NCBI GenBank assembly: GCA_008694505.1
Contig: VZDJ01007747.1
Coordinates: 30,298,574-30,362,573 of the forward strand
Reading direction: 5' to 3'
Source of the DNA: Cyanoderma ruficeps
Taxonomy: Eukaryota > Chordata > Aves > Passeriformes > Timaliidae
DNA length: 64,000 nt
Below are positions 13,101 through 27,005 of this stretch, one piece after another. Both the position numbers and the translations under genes were made by a program. Numbering within the stretch: position 1 is the first letter of the stretch; each line of letters begins with the position of its first letter. The notes below the pieces were generated by a model. That model worked only from the letters and a program-made list of their open reading frames with translations. It was not told the DNA's origin and ran no database searches.

Positions 13101-13782
13101 GCTCCTGCATTCACTACGATGACTGTTAATAGTAGCTTGGGGCAACCTAGGGATATATGAAACCTTAATTAAAGCTACTGCTAAGTGCTGTATGTAGGCA
13201 TCACCTTTAGAAAAAATCACTTAGGTTCAGTTATAAAGCTCTGAAATTAGTAAACTGACAGTGATTGCAAGGGGAGAATTAGTGAAGTAATTTATTCTTT
13301 TTACATTGTTTCTTCCATTTTGCAATCAAGTTTATCTTTTCAGGTTGGGACATAGATGGTACTGAAAGTTGATAGCATACTTTTTTTTCCTTTTGAATAT
13401 CCTGTTTATTAAAGTTGAAGTTAATGAGCCCCTAATTACTTTAATATGAATAATAGAAGGCTTAGATACTATCATAGCAATCTAAGAAAGCATTCTCATG
13501 ACTAGTATTAGGGGAAGCACTTACATTTTAAATTGTTTTTACTGAAGAGCCACTATTTGTGGTTTTATGTGATTATTTTATAAAAGCTGTTTTATCTTTT
13601 GGATGCTATAAATATAAATGCTTAAAGCACATTTGATAATTTGAGCTTCTGAAACAATGGATAATTTTCATGCTTTTCCTTTCTGTACATTTGAGTATGT
13701 CTGAAGATACATTGCATCATGCAGTAGTATTAGATCTGTATTCAAATGGAAAATGGAAAAATGAATGAGGGAGAAGAAAAAG

Positions 13783-13803
13783 AGGCAGACATCGTGTCTG
13801 CCT
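13783..13803. repeat. Short hairpin, 9-bp arms, 3-nt loop
   Basis: AGGCAGACA, loop TCG, TGTCTGCCT pair perfectly. The stem is short and could occur by chance in a window this size. Confidence 0.7.
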
Positions 13804-14850
13804 TCCTGTTGTTGCCACTGTTTTTTTGATCATAAGTGGTTATCATAACTAGATACTTTATGACTTAGTCTTTAAAATGTATGATGCTGCTGTTTATTTA
13901 TCCTGCACTTGTAACTCCCTTAAACATGAAAGGAGAAACCACACAGCAAGAGGATGGGTTTGATGCTGCACAGTCCATGCTTGATAGGGTATTAAAACCA
14001 GGGTGACAGTCTCCTGGCTGTTCAATCAGCCTGAGACCTTTCTTTCCATCGGCTGGCAAAGTTTAGTTTTCTGTAAGTAATAAACACTGCAATTCAGCAG
14101 GTTTTATGGAATAACCTAGGTGCTTTGCTGTTCTATTCAAATTATAACCTTTGACAAAACCAATCAAATATTGATGTTAGGTCCTAACCTTACAGATTGT
14201 CTATTCATAGAGTTCGTATGGATTCCTGTAAGAATTCTACACCCTTGAGGACTTGCAAACATAGACTTACTAAAGCTGTTTGCAATTTAGCAAACTCTAA
14301 TGAAGTAAGTTAGGTTGACTCATATTCCATGGCATTAGCTTCCCTTGATGATTAATTCAATTTTTGGAGACATTTTTCTTCCTATTCTTAATGTCAGTAA
14401 TTTACTTAAACAGCAAAAAGAAAAGGAAAAAAATCTGTGGGCATTGGAAAGGAGAAGTAGTATTCTGAATCCTTTGCTTCTCTCTGTGGAAATCTTCAAG
14501 TATAATTGCTCTTTTTTGCTGACATCAAATTTCAACAGCTCTGCAGAGAATAACAGTTGTTCTAAAATACAATTGTACTGTTCAAAGTGCACTACAGGGT
14601 CCTAAATTCTCCTATGAGTTGTCCCTCTATAAAAAGAAGATTGAGACTAAATTCTGAGATTATTAGCTATTTTGTAAGATGAATTTAAAATAAAATAAAG
14701 ATTGTCCTGACAAGAGCCACAAAAGAGTTTTTATGATTTTTTTTATGGCTGAGACATGCAGCAGCACTTCATATAAATATATGGGATTTTGGCAAATGTC
14801 GTGTACAGTGAAATGTTCTTTTGCGTGTATATTAGAGAGTTTCACATTGG

Positions 14851-14865
14851 ATAATAATAATAATA
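14851..14865. repeat. (ATA)5 microsatellite
   Basis: Five uninterrupted ATA units in AT-rich DNA. Confidence 0.8.
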
Positions 14866-17800
14866 GAAGGAAGAAATAAATTATAATTTTTTCTAGTCAA
14901 ATCACAGCTTTGTGAAAAATTTAATCTCATCTAGTTATTTTTAATTTAATGAGAAAAACCTTTCACTTACCTCTTATGAAATGCTTGTGACAATTTGAAA
15001 ACCATCCCTTCACAACACATTGTTTTATTTTATTTGGCCCATTATTATTTTTATAGTCACAACAGGTTCAACCTTCTGTATAAAGGAACTGAGGTTTCTC
15101 TAACAACTCTTGGAGATAGAAAATTGCCATTAGTATTGCCACTCTTATTTCTACACGACTGCCATTCCTTGGCCTGCTCCTTTTAAAGTCTCAGAAGAAT
15201 ATTAAATATGTACATTACATGAAGGAAGAACTATTTTGAAATTTCATAGAAGCAAGAGAAGGCCATAATTGTCATAATTTTCTGACTAAACTGCAGTACA
15301 CTGTTTTGGCTCAAATACTAAAATAATCTGATGTTTTTCCCTTGCTTGCATGCTTTTTGAACACAACAAAGCAAAAATATTCTGCCCAGTTCATACAGAT
15401 CACTGACAAACACCACAGTTTAGGAGAACTATAAATGCGTTAAAAGAGCCAGGACAATGTCGAGTTTTTTTGAAGTGATGCTAATTATACTGCTAAGAAG
15501 ATCACTGTTCACAGCAGAATTCATCAGAGCCTTTTTTCAATCAAGCAGATGGTTTAAAATTTATACAAAATTTAGGGTTGAGAACCTGTGGGGAGAAGCT
15601 ATAAACTGCATCACACTGGACCAAAAGCTTTGACAGTTGTGGAGCCCAATTCCAGGGGCTGTGAGCACTCACCCATCCTGTGCTCATGCTGCTGCTTGTG
15701 GGCACCTGCTTCTTGCTCTCCTCTCCCATTACCAAGCCACATGCCAAGCTGAGGAGGGGACTGTTCCACAGCATTTGTACCTTAGCTTGAATCCTCAAGT
15801 GGCCAAGAATATTTTACAGTGTTCCGTTTTGTACACTGAGAGCACTGCTATCAACCCTGGTCTCATAATTTCTTGAAAAAGTGATTGTGTTGTCATCATT
15901 AGTGCCTACATGTTCTGGCTTTCATTGGATGGACGCCTCAAGAAAGCAAAAATGCTGAATTCAAAAGAAGTTTCTTCTACAATTTTCCAGCCATGTGGTA
16001 ACTAGTTAGTAGTACTGGATGTCTTACAAAAAGACTGAAATGACCCCTATGTTGGATTTTTAAGTAATTTCTTTGTATTATGTGGCTTTGCAGTGATCTG
16101 GACACTTCGTGGACATGCCCACTGTTTAGAAAAGTCTGATAAACCTGACTATGTCTTTTAGTACTGACTTCTGAAGAACAGCAGTGATTCCTGATTTACC
16201 TTTCTTTCAGTATGTGAAAATGTCTTCTCAGCTTGGAAATCTATAAATGGAGATTTTAGTGGATTTGGGGGCCTTGGAAATTTATTTCTTTTGCATATTT
16301 TTATCCTGCTTGTTATTTTAAATATCAAGTGCATTTATGAAAGAAGTTCAGGATTGGTTAAAAATGGTAGTGCATAATTTTCATGTATAAAAAAAATCTG
16401 CTGTTGCATATTTTGTGACTGTTAAATTTAGCAAAACGGCTGACATCAAGAGATTCAATTCTTGTGCATTTATCACTTTTTTTTCCAATAAATTTTTAGA
16501 AAAACCAAAGGTTTTGGTTATTTTACTATCAAAATATTAATGTCTTCAAAGACTTTCTAATAATCCAGTGGTTTACAGGCTAATAAATCGGTATAAAGTT
16601 ACTGCACAAATGTTACTCTCTTTTAATTCTAAGAAGTATTGATCAAAAATTAGATTTGAAGCCCAGAATGTAATATTTTGAAATGGAGCAAGTACTTGTA
16701 TTCAGAACTGTATCCTGTTTTCTCTAGATTGTTAAAATAGTAAGAAGTAGGCGTAGAAAAAATGCAAATTTCGGTTATTTTGTCATCATTATTTGATTTC
16801 TTTCCCCAATATAATTTGAAAAATATTGTTGTATAGATTGATATTTGAATCAATATGTATGATAATGAAATGTGATATTTCCTATTTCCTGTGCAAGTAA
16901 AATTAAAACTCTCCAGATTTTACTACAAAAATGGTTGTTTCATTTTGTGATGTGTGTAGAATAAAATATCCCTGTTCTTTTACATGCAAATGTGGGAAAA
17001 GAAAAATTGTGGTCTAGATGAAGAAGAACAAAGGCAACTTATTTTCTTAGGAAAGATGAGAGACATGTCCCGTCTTATGCCATGCAAACAAAAGATAGAA
17101 TTATTCTAAACTCTGCAAGGAAAGACATTTAATTTCCAGAACTCCCTTAGAACCAAAGATCTGGTTCTTAAAACTATTTAAAGACTGTGGAAGAACTGCC
17201 ACAGGTGGTTTCTGAAGAACCAGAAAAGCCATGTCAGATCACAAATTAAGAGACTGCTGTGCTTCCTTTGTTGCTTGGTTCTTAGATTTCCTGTTGCATC
17301 TGTCCATATCAATGTCCTGTTTTGTTTTAAACCAGTAGATTACTATATTTCTGCTATCTTCTTATTTTGAGGCTTACTGCTCTGGTAATTTGAGTGCAAA
17401 TCAAGAAAGAGAATTCAGTTGCCATCCAGTGCACAGTATATGAATAGCTTTTAATAATGTGCTCTGCTGGAGATTATATAAATGATTTTTCTTTGAACTT
17501 TAATTTCTTCTTTTTATAAGTATTTTAAAGTTCTGCAACATTAAACCTACCTCACTCTCTTTATCAGTTAGTTAAAAGGAAAGATTTTTATGTGCCAACA
17601 TCAGGCAGCTTGCACAAAGTTAACTGAATGCTAATTACGATTCTGAATTTTTCTGTGCTCAGAGCTGATTATACCCACAGCCAATAAATGTCCCCCTGCT
17701 TGGTTCCTATCTTTTCAGATTTTCTAGCTACCATAAAACTGCAGTTCTTCAAGCATTCAAGTATATAAAGTCAATCCACTTTCAAGTTTGGCCATTTTTT

Positions 17801-20609
17801 AAAGATGTGCTGAGGAATCATGACGAAAATGTTCAGTCTGCCTTTCACTTTGCCTCGGGTCATATTTAGGAAAGTGTTTCTTCTAGACTGTCGTCTGTGG
17901 GGATTAAGCATTTGCTGACTCCTGGAATCGAGGTGTTTTTCTACACAGAGCTATTTTATTGACTCAAAGTCATTATAACCTCTGAAGAGTGAAGGTATGG
18001 AAGTATTTGCCATGAAGCCTCAGAGTAGTGGAACAGCTGTAAAATGCCGAGGGTGGAGAGGATTCATTTGGGTCTGTTTCTGGAATGAGCTTACACTTTG
18101 CAGAAGAAGATTAAATATTCTTTACATACTCTTGTGAAGTTTGCCTCCCCTCCAGAACCAAACCAAACCAAAAAAGAGCTCAAAACCAACACTTGGTGAT
18201 GGAGTTTAATAAAGACTTAGAATTAGAAGTCTTAACAGGAGTGTAACCCTTGAAATCAATCACAAAGCCGTTGTGCTAAAAGTCAAATCTTTGTGTCATA
18301 ATCATTGCTAAACTTGCAGGTTGTCAAATTTGATATCAGGAAAAAAACCCCGATACCTTTTTCCATTAATTGAAGTAATAATTCTGTAATATTTTGATGT
18401 TCCATAATGTGTTTAAATACTTTCCTAAATGTATTTGATTTGTTTAATACTATCTACTATAAATTTCTTTGATATGAATGCGATAGAGTAACTTTGCATT
18501 TAACTGGGTTGCAAAACAGACTCTATCTCACAGATATACTTTCAGAATGCTAGTTTAATCTGCTTTTTATATCACATCTGAGGGAGACTTCAGTACTAGA
18601 TAGCACATATTTTGAAATGGCTCAGATGTTAAAACTACTTCGTAATATAATAAACTCAATTCCATATAATTATTGCAGTATAATTACTTTAATCTAAAGC
18701 TTTGCCATTACATTTTCTATTTTCAAATTCCAGTAATCAACTACATCTGCTACTGATGAACTGTAATGCTTATCTGCAGATGTTTAATTTCTGCTTATAA
18801 CTCCCTTAATCTTGATTGCACTGGGATGAAACTTTACAGGTCTTTATGTAGGGGAGAAATGTTCAACCTTTGTCACGAAGCATGGAGAGGTACTTATTAT
18901 TAAAAAGAAAATCTTGCAATGCAATTAAGATAAAAAGTTCAAACTGGTCTAGAAAAAATGTCCCTTTAGTTATGGGTATTTGAGTTTCACAGTGAAAACA
19001 GGTCAAGTTTAAGTTGAACTACACTTTTTAGCTGTGCAAAAAACGTTTGATTCTGAACAGTCTGGTTGATGACAGTGCATGCAAGACTCAGAAGGGGAAA
19101 CCTTCCAGTGCTCTGCTGATGTCTCCAACCAGAAGCCCCACACCTTTGAGGAAAGAACCACGTGTTCTTATTGTTAGTAGGCTGGAAGGATCAATTACTC
19201 CCAAGGTGTTCTTATAGACTCCCCTACAACCATTGGGGCAGCATAGATCTGAACCTGGTTTGTTCCTACCTTTGAGTACTCAGGTATACCAGCATTAAAC
19301 TGTCTTTGCAAGGAAGGAAAAATCATGGCAGCAATGGGAGTTATTTAGGAGATAGGAATATATTTGTTGATTTCCTCCCACACCAGTGACAGTTACTTAA
19401 CTTTTCCCTGGAAGGCTGCATGGTTCTTAATGTATTCATTGTTAGAAGAAAAAAGCCCAAACAAACCAGGGAATAATATTCAGATAGCAATTATTTCCCT
19501 ATTTTTGAGCTGCTTAGGCAGGAGGTACTTTTATTCGTGGGCAATTATGCTCTGTAAATTGTCCAAAAGTTTTGAGAAATAGTTCTTGCAGCCAATTACT
19601 ATACCAGCGTTTCTCTTTATTCAGTCTTTCACTCAGGTGCCTAGATTCATGCTTTTAGTAGCCTCAAAATTAATTTTTAGGTTTTATAAGAAGTGTCAGA
19701 GTGGCAAAGCTGTGGCTTTGGGATTGACATCTTTTGTCACAAGGCCTCTTCTGACGGTGATAAAATTAGAAGGTAGAAGATTATTACTTTTTCCTCATAG
19801 TTTGGGGGGTTTATTATCAGGCTCCTTTCTCTTGAACTTTTAAAATTTATAAATTTGCTCATCATTTGTAGTATATGTGCATTCAATATATTATTTTCGA
19901 ACTTTCTTGACTCCTTTTGCAATAGTAATGACTTGTTTTTCCATATTCCAAGTGGTGTGGATAATTGACTTGCAGTAAGTAGGATCAAATTTTGAGGACT
20001 TGCTTATGGAAATCAATAGACACCTAGGAGATTGTGTAACCTCTCTATTTTTGCTGCCTTATTTGCCCTGCTTCTTCCATCACTGCTTTTTACAGATGAG
20101 GATATAATTTTGCGGTTATCCTAGAAGTAGGAGTTCAGACTGCATTTCCCAAGACTCAGAGAAACACTGTTCTTAAAACAAAAACCATCTAGGTCGTGTT
20201 TTTTGGCACATCTCATAAAGTTAATGCTTTGTGAGTATTTACATAACATTCTATCAACGACTAGTCTAGTGTTTTATTAGGGAGTTTTGTTTCCTCACTT
20301 TCCCAGTTCTAGTGATTATGACCAGCTGAATATTTGGCACATTGATATTTTAATTTTTTTTTTTAATCTCTCTTTTTTTTTCTGTGAAACAAAGCTTACA
20401 AATATATGATTCATTGCGATGTATAGGCTTAGAACTTAATAAAGTACTGATTCTCTGAAAACTTTGAAATTTGACTATTACTGTTTGTATATGTGATTTT
20501 TGCTTTCCAAAAAATTATAGAGAAACCTCTTGTTCAAATGCTGTCTGCAGCTATCTCATCTAAGACAGTACTTTTGTTTTATCCATGTTTACTGTTGTTT
20601 TCATTTCTC

Positions 20610-20700
20610 ATAGTTCAGAAGATGGATGTATGAGGCACAGAAGATAATCACTCAGTGTTGTGACACAAAAGTGAATCTATTGTCTATTTCCAGAACTGTG
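20610..20700 (-). mobile_element. Possible MIR-like SINE relic
   Basis: On the plus strand the order of words (CAGAAGATGGA, TGAGGCACAGAAGAT, then TGTTGTGACACA) follows the antisense MIR core, in which a GATGAGGAAACTGAGGCACAG-type segment is followed by AAGGTCACAC. Divergence is high and the match is short. This is my own recollection of the family core, not an alignment. Confidence 0.35.
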
Positions 20701-21065
20701 CAGATGTACATCTTTTGAACTGCCGTCAGAAACATTTCTTATAGTTCAAGTTTATTTTCTCTTCAAGTATTTAATATTTGATTGATGAAAAATCACATCA
20801 GTGGTTAAACTGAAATACTGTTTCATATGCTCTCAAAGGATTCCACTCTTGAATCAAATTACTGGAGAGGGTTTAAAGAACATGGAAGATGAGAGAAGAA
20901 ACTGAGATCAATACAGCTTAAAATTTATCATCTGAGTTTTGAATTTTCTGACTTCTGAGTATTATTTTAAGACTTGTGATCCTATTAAACCTGGGCCAGA
21001 GCAGTACTCCTTCTCTTGCTAGATTATGGCCAAAAAATGCATAAAGGAGCAGATATTAATGAGAG

Positions 21066-21312
21066 AAGGCACTGGTCTGGAACTTGAGCTGTCTAGGTCA
21101 AATTCCTGTCTTTGCTGCGTGCCGCCTCAGGCATTCACTCTCAGTGGGCTTCCATTCCCCATCTGTCAAATGGAGAAAATCAATGCAACCTTATGCCTGG
21201 CCTTCATTTTGCCTATTTTTATTGTTGATCGCAGGAAAAAGAAATATTTCTTAATATGTGTTTGTATAGTACCTAATATACTGGAGCCATTAGATACTTC
21301 CATAATACAGTA
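21066..21312 (+). mobile_element. Ancient amniote MIR-like CORE-SINE relic
   Basis: The segment follows the MIR layout in order. It has a GTCTAGGTCAAATTCCTG block, a decayed central part, TTCCATTCCCCATCTGTCAAATGGAGAAAAT (21149-21179, matching the CCCATCTGTAAAATGGGGATAAT-type core), and then a tail like TGTGTTTGTATAGTACCTA ending in a CATAATACAG motif. Such relics are shared across amniotes and are tens of millions of years old or more. It has no coding capacity. The 95-codon plus frame here is incidental. Confidence 0.6.
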
Positions 21313-23032
21313 AGGGATGACAGCCTCTAGGCAGGAGCATTTGGAGTGTACATTCTGTGAAATGGATGTGCAATCCGCTTCAGACCCGTTGTGAAATAGC
21401 GTAGAACGTTCTCCTTGCCTTTTTGGCAGAATATACATTTTATTGCTAGGTTACCGTACTGTGGTTGCTGTAAAGAATTAGCACTGTCAGCACTTACCAC
21501 CCTGAGGTCTTATTTTTTGAGTTCCCCCATCCTGCCTAACCTCTCCACCCACAAACACCCTTACAGGAGGGCATTATAAGTAGCCAGAGTTCATCAGCTA
21601 TTGACAGGTAATGGCTTTTTAATGGCTTCCATTGCACTGCTAGAAATATAACTTTCAATTTTATGGCTCTTTTGCATTTCATGATCCCACAGCGCCTATG
21701 AATGTTAGGACTTGATAGAGATTGAGTGGACATAACAAAATACATTCACGCTGCCTAACTCTAGACACTTAATCAGGTTGGAAATGTAGCCAGAGCAGGA
21801 CAGTTCAGGGCACAACATGCAGAAATTCTGGATTGCCCTCTCTTCTGGCATCTCTCTGTAGGACTGTAGATTGAATCAGGGAAATTTACCCACTCAGTTT
21901 AATGAGGGAAGTTCTAAAGGGCTAAAAGTGCTAAAATTCAGATGTCTTCTCTAGTTGTTACTTCTCTCTAACACACCCATTTTTAGCGTTTTTATCTTAT
22001 TAATGTGATTATCTTTTTCCAACATAAAAACTTTGCTACCACTATGAAAACCAGCAAGTTATACCTGGAAATGACCTGGGGTATATAATGATGTTTTCAG
22101 CTTAACAGTTTTTACATGAAAACACTCCCTGAAAGTCTTCTGACACGGTTTTTAATACAGAGTTTGGGCAAAATTAGTATCTGGAAAGAAATAATTTGTC
22201 ATGGTGTAAAAACCTGTGTATACTCAAATTTTAATGTATCACTTAAAATGAAAATGAGAAGATGAATTATTTTGACAGGAGTTTAGCAAGTTTGGAGATT
22301 ATTCAGTAGTGCAAGTATTTCTTCTTTTTAGATTAATTTGGCCATTTTGAATTAGTGGAAAGTAGTATGTTTTAGTGTGGTGAGGTGAAAAATTAATGTG
22401 CTGTCTCATGAAAATGGACAGAGTTACAATATTTTTCATCCTGTGCTGGAAGTTCAGACATCATAAACTCTGGCTTTCTGCAATCATTATACAGATTTTA
22501 AGTAACAACCTCTCCCATTGGATATGTGATGGCTATTTGAAAAGATCCTCATGGAGTGCTATAATAAGTTTTCATGGGTTGTCATGGTTTGAAAGGAATG
22601 TAGGAAAGTCATTCGCAGTCACCTAAATTAGAATTTTTTTGTGATAATGACCAAATTATTATAGTAAATGCCATGGTACTAAACTATTCTAAGTAATCAG
22701 AACTTCACAGAATACTTAGCAATACTAATGTGGTACAGAATTAGGTCTGTGAGAAGTGTCTGGATCCTAAGTCACTATATGCTATATGTGCTGAACCCTT
22801 AGTATTTCTCCTCTTGGATGATAAGCAATGACAGAAGAAGAGTTTGGGGCATTGTGGGACAACTGTCATTTTACTTACATGGACCGGTTGTGTTCCCATT
22901 TATCAATATTTTAATATGGGGAAATTAAAAATGAAATTTGATAGTCCCATGTGTCCTGAAACTGTAGCTCTCATTTTCAACTTCGGTATTGCATCACAAA
23001 TTGCATTTTCAATATAAAAATAAAGGTATGGT
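21313..23032. other. Non-coding stretch
   Basis: No gene or repeat is recognised. The overlapping frames at 21166-21438 and 22396-22626 have no homology I can name. Confidence 0.55.
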
Positions 23033-23461
23033 ATGGAAAATCCTAGTGCAGCAACATTTTTTCTCCTCTCCCCTTCCTTCTCTATCTTCTTCCTGTACTC
23101 ATTTCAATCTCCATCCCTCATTACAGAATCACAGTCAGGAGTTTCTGTAAGTTTAATTTTCCTTCTTCTATTGCAGTACTTTCTGTGTTACTGTGTAGGA
23201 CATACAGGCACACAGACATCCCTGCGTTGTGCTGCAGAGGCAGCAGCGTCCCCAGGGCCGGTTGGTGTCAGCCTGGGGATCTCTGTGCTGGTAATGCAGG
23301 CATGCTCCCTGTCCTCCACAGGCACACCCAGTGCTGCCGTGCTGATCCTGCCAGGAGCATGGGGCACACCTTGTTGGACCTTCATTTTTGTTATTACCAA
23401 TGCGCACATTGAGCACGTTTCTTTGCTTGCTGTTTTTTCCCTCCAAGTCTGGCGATATTTC
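23033..23461. other. GC-richer island with overlapping open frames
   Basis: This patch, mainly 23210-23410, is clearly richer in G, C and CpG than its surroundings. It has open frames on both strands, the longest being 143 codons at 23033-23464 (+). The frames overlap on both strands, which is expected from base composition alone. The plus-frame peptide starts with a long hydrophobic serine/phenylalanine-rich run and shows no domain. It may be a decayed repeat, a small regulatory CpG patch or an old pseudogene. I do not assign a gene. Confidence 0.4.
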
Positions 23462-23531
23462 TGAGTTTGTCACTTAATTTGATCTCTAGTTTTCTGATCT
23501 CTGGTATGGGACAATAATGGTGCCTAACCAG
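23462..23531 (+). mobile_element. Possible MIR-like SINE relic
   Basis: The words TTTGTCACTTAATTTGATC, then AGTTTTCTGATCTCTGGTAT, then GGGACAATAATGGTGCCTAACC follow the MIR core in order (AAGTCACTTAA, CAGTTTTCTCATCTGTAAAATGGG, ATAATAGTGCCTACC). About 70 bases are recognisable. It lies immediately after the GC-richer island. Confidence 0.45.
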
Positions 23532-25514
23532 CCCTGTATAGCTTGCTCAACTCTGCAATTAAAATTTGCTCAGTCATCATTGCAAAAGATAAATTAGCAT
23601 TGTTTTGGTTGACCATTACAAAGTATGAGACAGAAGTAGCTGTACCAAGGTGTGAGAATCACAATATTTCAGCTAGTAGATCTCAGGTACTCCATGCTGC
23701 CAGAAATTAATGAAATAGAAATAGAGGTCATAATGAAAAAGAAAGAAAATCAGCATATCAGAGGCAAACCTTGAAAGAAAAAAAGTAAAATAAATGGTAT
23801 GAATGACTATTTCTCATTAATTTGACATGATTTTTACAGTCTGAAAAGCTAGATATTAGAGAATAACCTGTATTATAGTTCTCTATACATTGATTTTCAG
23901 CATGTGGTGTGCATCCTAATTTCCTGTAAAGTATTTAATAATTTTTCTTCTACAGGAACTCAGCATGTGTATATTTTTTGAAAAAGAATATTCATTTCTT
24001 CCTAACTCTGTTCCCTGCTTTTGCTTTTCTATTTTAATCCCTTTTAGAGTTAACACATCCAATTACAAGATGGGGACAATGACAAAGCTGAAAGCTTTAG
24101 AGTTTAGCAGCAAAGTCTGCCCGTGCCAGGCACACATCAATTTACATGACAGTGGAAGGTCAAAAATCTCATTATTATTTGCACTGTTTATGGCTTCCTT
24201 CCTAACCAATAGATTCAAAGGCTGAACTGTAGGTCCTAGAAAATCATCTGATCTATGAGATGATTTATTAATTTGAACCACTTGATATTGCCTAAAGCCA
24301 TGAAAATAGGAATATACTAAAGAATATTATTGTAATTATTCCATTAGGAATCTCTTCAATTATTCATGTGTTTTAATCACTTGGGCATTTAACATAGTGC
24401 TAAATTATAATAATCTGATTACATAGAGATTTGTGTGGAGCTTTGACGATCTTCTATATGCTGAAGGACAACATAGGCAAATACAGAAAAATGACTTCAT
24501 CCTAAAGCAACTGATTAATCTTGAACTCACCTGCTAGAATTCAGGTGGTGTTAGAGGCATTGTCATAATCTCTTGAATTTGCCAGAAAATCTGATAGAAT
24601 TGCTAGTTGGAGCTGTGTTCTATATTCCTTGTTTTTACACTTGTGTTTGCAGCTTTTTATGATGGTTATGATGGTTACCTTGCAAACAACCTGTGAAATG
24701 AGGAGAGAACAACATAGTCCTCTTTCCTTTAATCTGCAAAAAAGAGCATTTTTTAAAATCCAGAGATGATCACAGTAATCTTCTAAGCTGACCTTCTTCA
24801 GTCAGAGGTCTTCTCACAGGAATTGGATCATGATTTGCATTTCAAATATGATTATTATTTTTAACAAAATGAACCAATAAAAGGATCCCCACACATATTT
24901 AATTACTTCAAAGCTTTTTCTTATTTTCCAGACTTATCTAGCTTGAGTTTTTAACTTTTCAATCTAAATTGCTCCATGTCCATCAGCCTCAAAAATTTTC
25001 CATATTCAGATCTCTCTGCCACTGATGAGTGTCTTCACAGAGAGATGTAGTAATCCTTTTACTCTCTTTACTTTGCAGTCATTCTTTGAAGTTACTCCTC
25101 TGTTTTCTGATCTCTTTAGAGGTTTGCACTCTAAACCAGAATGCTCATCTGAGGGGTTGAGGGTTTTTTGTGTTTGAACAAAGATAAATTCTCTCTATTC
25201 TTTGCTCCTAGAAGTGTGGGTTTGCATTTTGCTGAACTGAAAGAAAAAGATTGCTGAATTTATCCTATAACAATAAAATGTCCTTTTGGTTATTTATTAA
25301 TCAATCTTTGCATTTGTCCATATCAGCAATTAATATTATATTTCAAAGGGCTGATAAAATAATTGACAAGTTGGACCATGAGCCAGTCTCTTTTCCATTC
25401 ATAGATGTGTTCTCATTAATGAGTGACCCCTAATATGTTTAATAACATTTTACCTATGACACAGTAAAACTTAATGAACAGAGACATAGCCGAAAGACAT
25501 GAAAGGTGGTGGAT
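23532..25514. other. Non-coding stretch
   Basis: AT-rich sequence without recognisable genes or mobile elements. Frames of 72 to 86 codons at 23965-24281 overlap on both strands and have no support. Confidence 0.55.
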
Positions 25515-25610
25515 GTCATAGAATAATTGAATGGCCTGGGTTGGAAGGGATCCTAAAGATCATCTAGTTCCAAGCCCCTAGCCATGGATCACACTAGTGA
25601 CAACAGAGCA
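25515..25610 (-). mobile_element. CR1 LINE 3' terminal fragment (short)
   Basis: The minus-strand 3' end is at about 25515. On the plus strand the segment begins TCATAGAATAATTGAATGG, a decayed octamer tail, and continues GGGTTGGAAGGGATCCTAAAGATCATCTAG, the antisense of the standard CR1 3' UTR end. It degrades after CCATGG. Only about 95 bases are recognisable, so it is either a severely 5'-truncated insertion or an old eroded one. Confidence 0.85.
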
Positions 25611-26804
25611 TGTAGCTAAGGTACTATGTCAGATGACTTTATGTCTCTTGATTGAGGAGACACATAAATAGCCATGTCTGAGGCAGGTAATAGTTAGAAC
25701 TCTCTGATATCCTCTCAGGCTCCTTGGGTTAATAAAGTAATTGTTTGCTACTCAGCTGTCAAAATGTGCAGTTACTGAATATAAAGTTTATAACAATTCG
25801 TCCAAGATGAACAGTCTCCAGCTATGCTGCCTTTATAAACACTATAAAAATACATGAAATTTCACTCTTTTTTTCATCCTTTATTAGCATAGTCTAACTC
25901 CAGACTCCCTTTTGGAAATGTGATTTTGTTTTATGTAAATATTTGCCCAAAGAGGAAAATGAGAAATGATAGTTCTTGTTCATTAGCTATGAGAAATAAC
26001 TGAGTTTTCTCTCATTTAATAAATATAGATAAAAATGACACTTCTTGTTTTTCAAATATATCTTCCAATTTATATGTAATCTGCTGCATGGCAAAAGTGT
26101 GAGACTATTAAATTACAACTTTTCTATTTCTTTCCCACAGTAACAACACAATATGGAGATTCCTGAGAATTTACTAGCTCACTAGGAGGTGATAACTTTG
26201 ATTTTTTGACAGGTAGTGGTGGAAGTTTGCAGAGTGCTTTCTGTCATCTGCAAGTGTTAGAATAAGGCATGCTGTCGATGAATCTGTTTCTGTAGCTTCT
26301 GAGTACCCTGTATCACTGTTCCCTTTGAGGATTTCACTGTAACACTGTAAATACACTGTCACTGCTCTACCTGGACAGGCATTTAACAAATGTTGACAGT
26401 ACATAATCAAAGATAGCACCATGCCTTGAACATACACTCACCAATGACAGTCTTTCAATTTTAAATATTGCTGGCCTGCTAAACTACTTCAAAAAGCTGT
26501 TCTTCCCCCCCAAGCAATACAATAATCAGCTTTTCCCTGACGTGATCTTATGTAAATGTATCACTAGATTAAAGCCCGTGCTTATGAAGTTCTTTCTGTA
26601 ATGAAAAGTTCTGATTCAATATTTCAAGATTATTTTGAAGAAGAAAATGCTCTCAGGTGTTCCAGTTATGGGAATTCTGGAAAGTTCTGGCAACTGTAAA
26701 TAGTCCGTGATGTACAATTTGGTTATCCTGTGCCCTGGAGGAAATTTTAGGTGGCTTGAAGTATGAAAATACTACAGCTGTGTAAGTGCATTTATATAAG
26801 TGCA

Positions 26805-26818
26805 TAAGTGTACACTTA
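26805..26818. repeat. 14-bp perfect palindrome in a TAAGTG-rich patch
   Basis: TAAGTGTACACTTA is self-complementary and sits among further TAAGTGCA and TAAGCATG words at 26783-26830. It looks like a small cluster of local duplications. Confidence 0.75.
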
Positions 26819-27005
26819 CATAAGCATGTAAGACAGTGTTTCTGTACTTTAAAAAAAATATTCTTATGTATGTTTCGGAGATGGGGATTAATAAAGTGAC
26901 AAGGAGCTCCTATGGCACACTTTCATCCACACATTTAGTGTGCATAAAGATCATTAGGCTCTCCTGGAAAATCAATAGTAGAACCTGGCTATTAAAGAGT
27001 CTTTC

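Larger units (their letters stand above)
10123..20605. other. Long non-coding stretch without recognisable repeats
   Basis: About 10.5 kb of AT-rich sequence contains no gene or transposon I can name. Patches at 12450-12700 and 15600-15800 are somewhat GC-richer and carry frames of 79 to 86 codons on both strands, but with no domain, codon bias or splice pattern to support them. A small inverted repeat lies at 13783-13803 and an ATA run at 14851. Ancient, highly diverged repeats or conserved non-coding elements could be present but cannot be seen without alignment. Confidence 0.5.
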
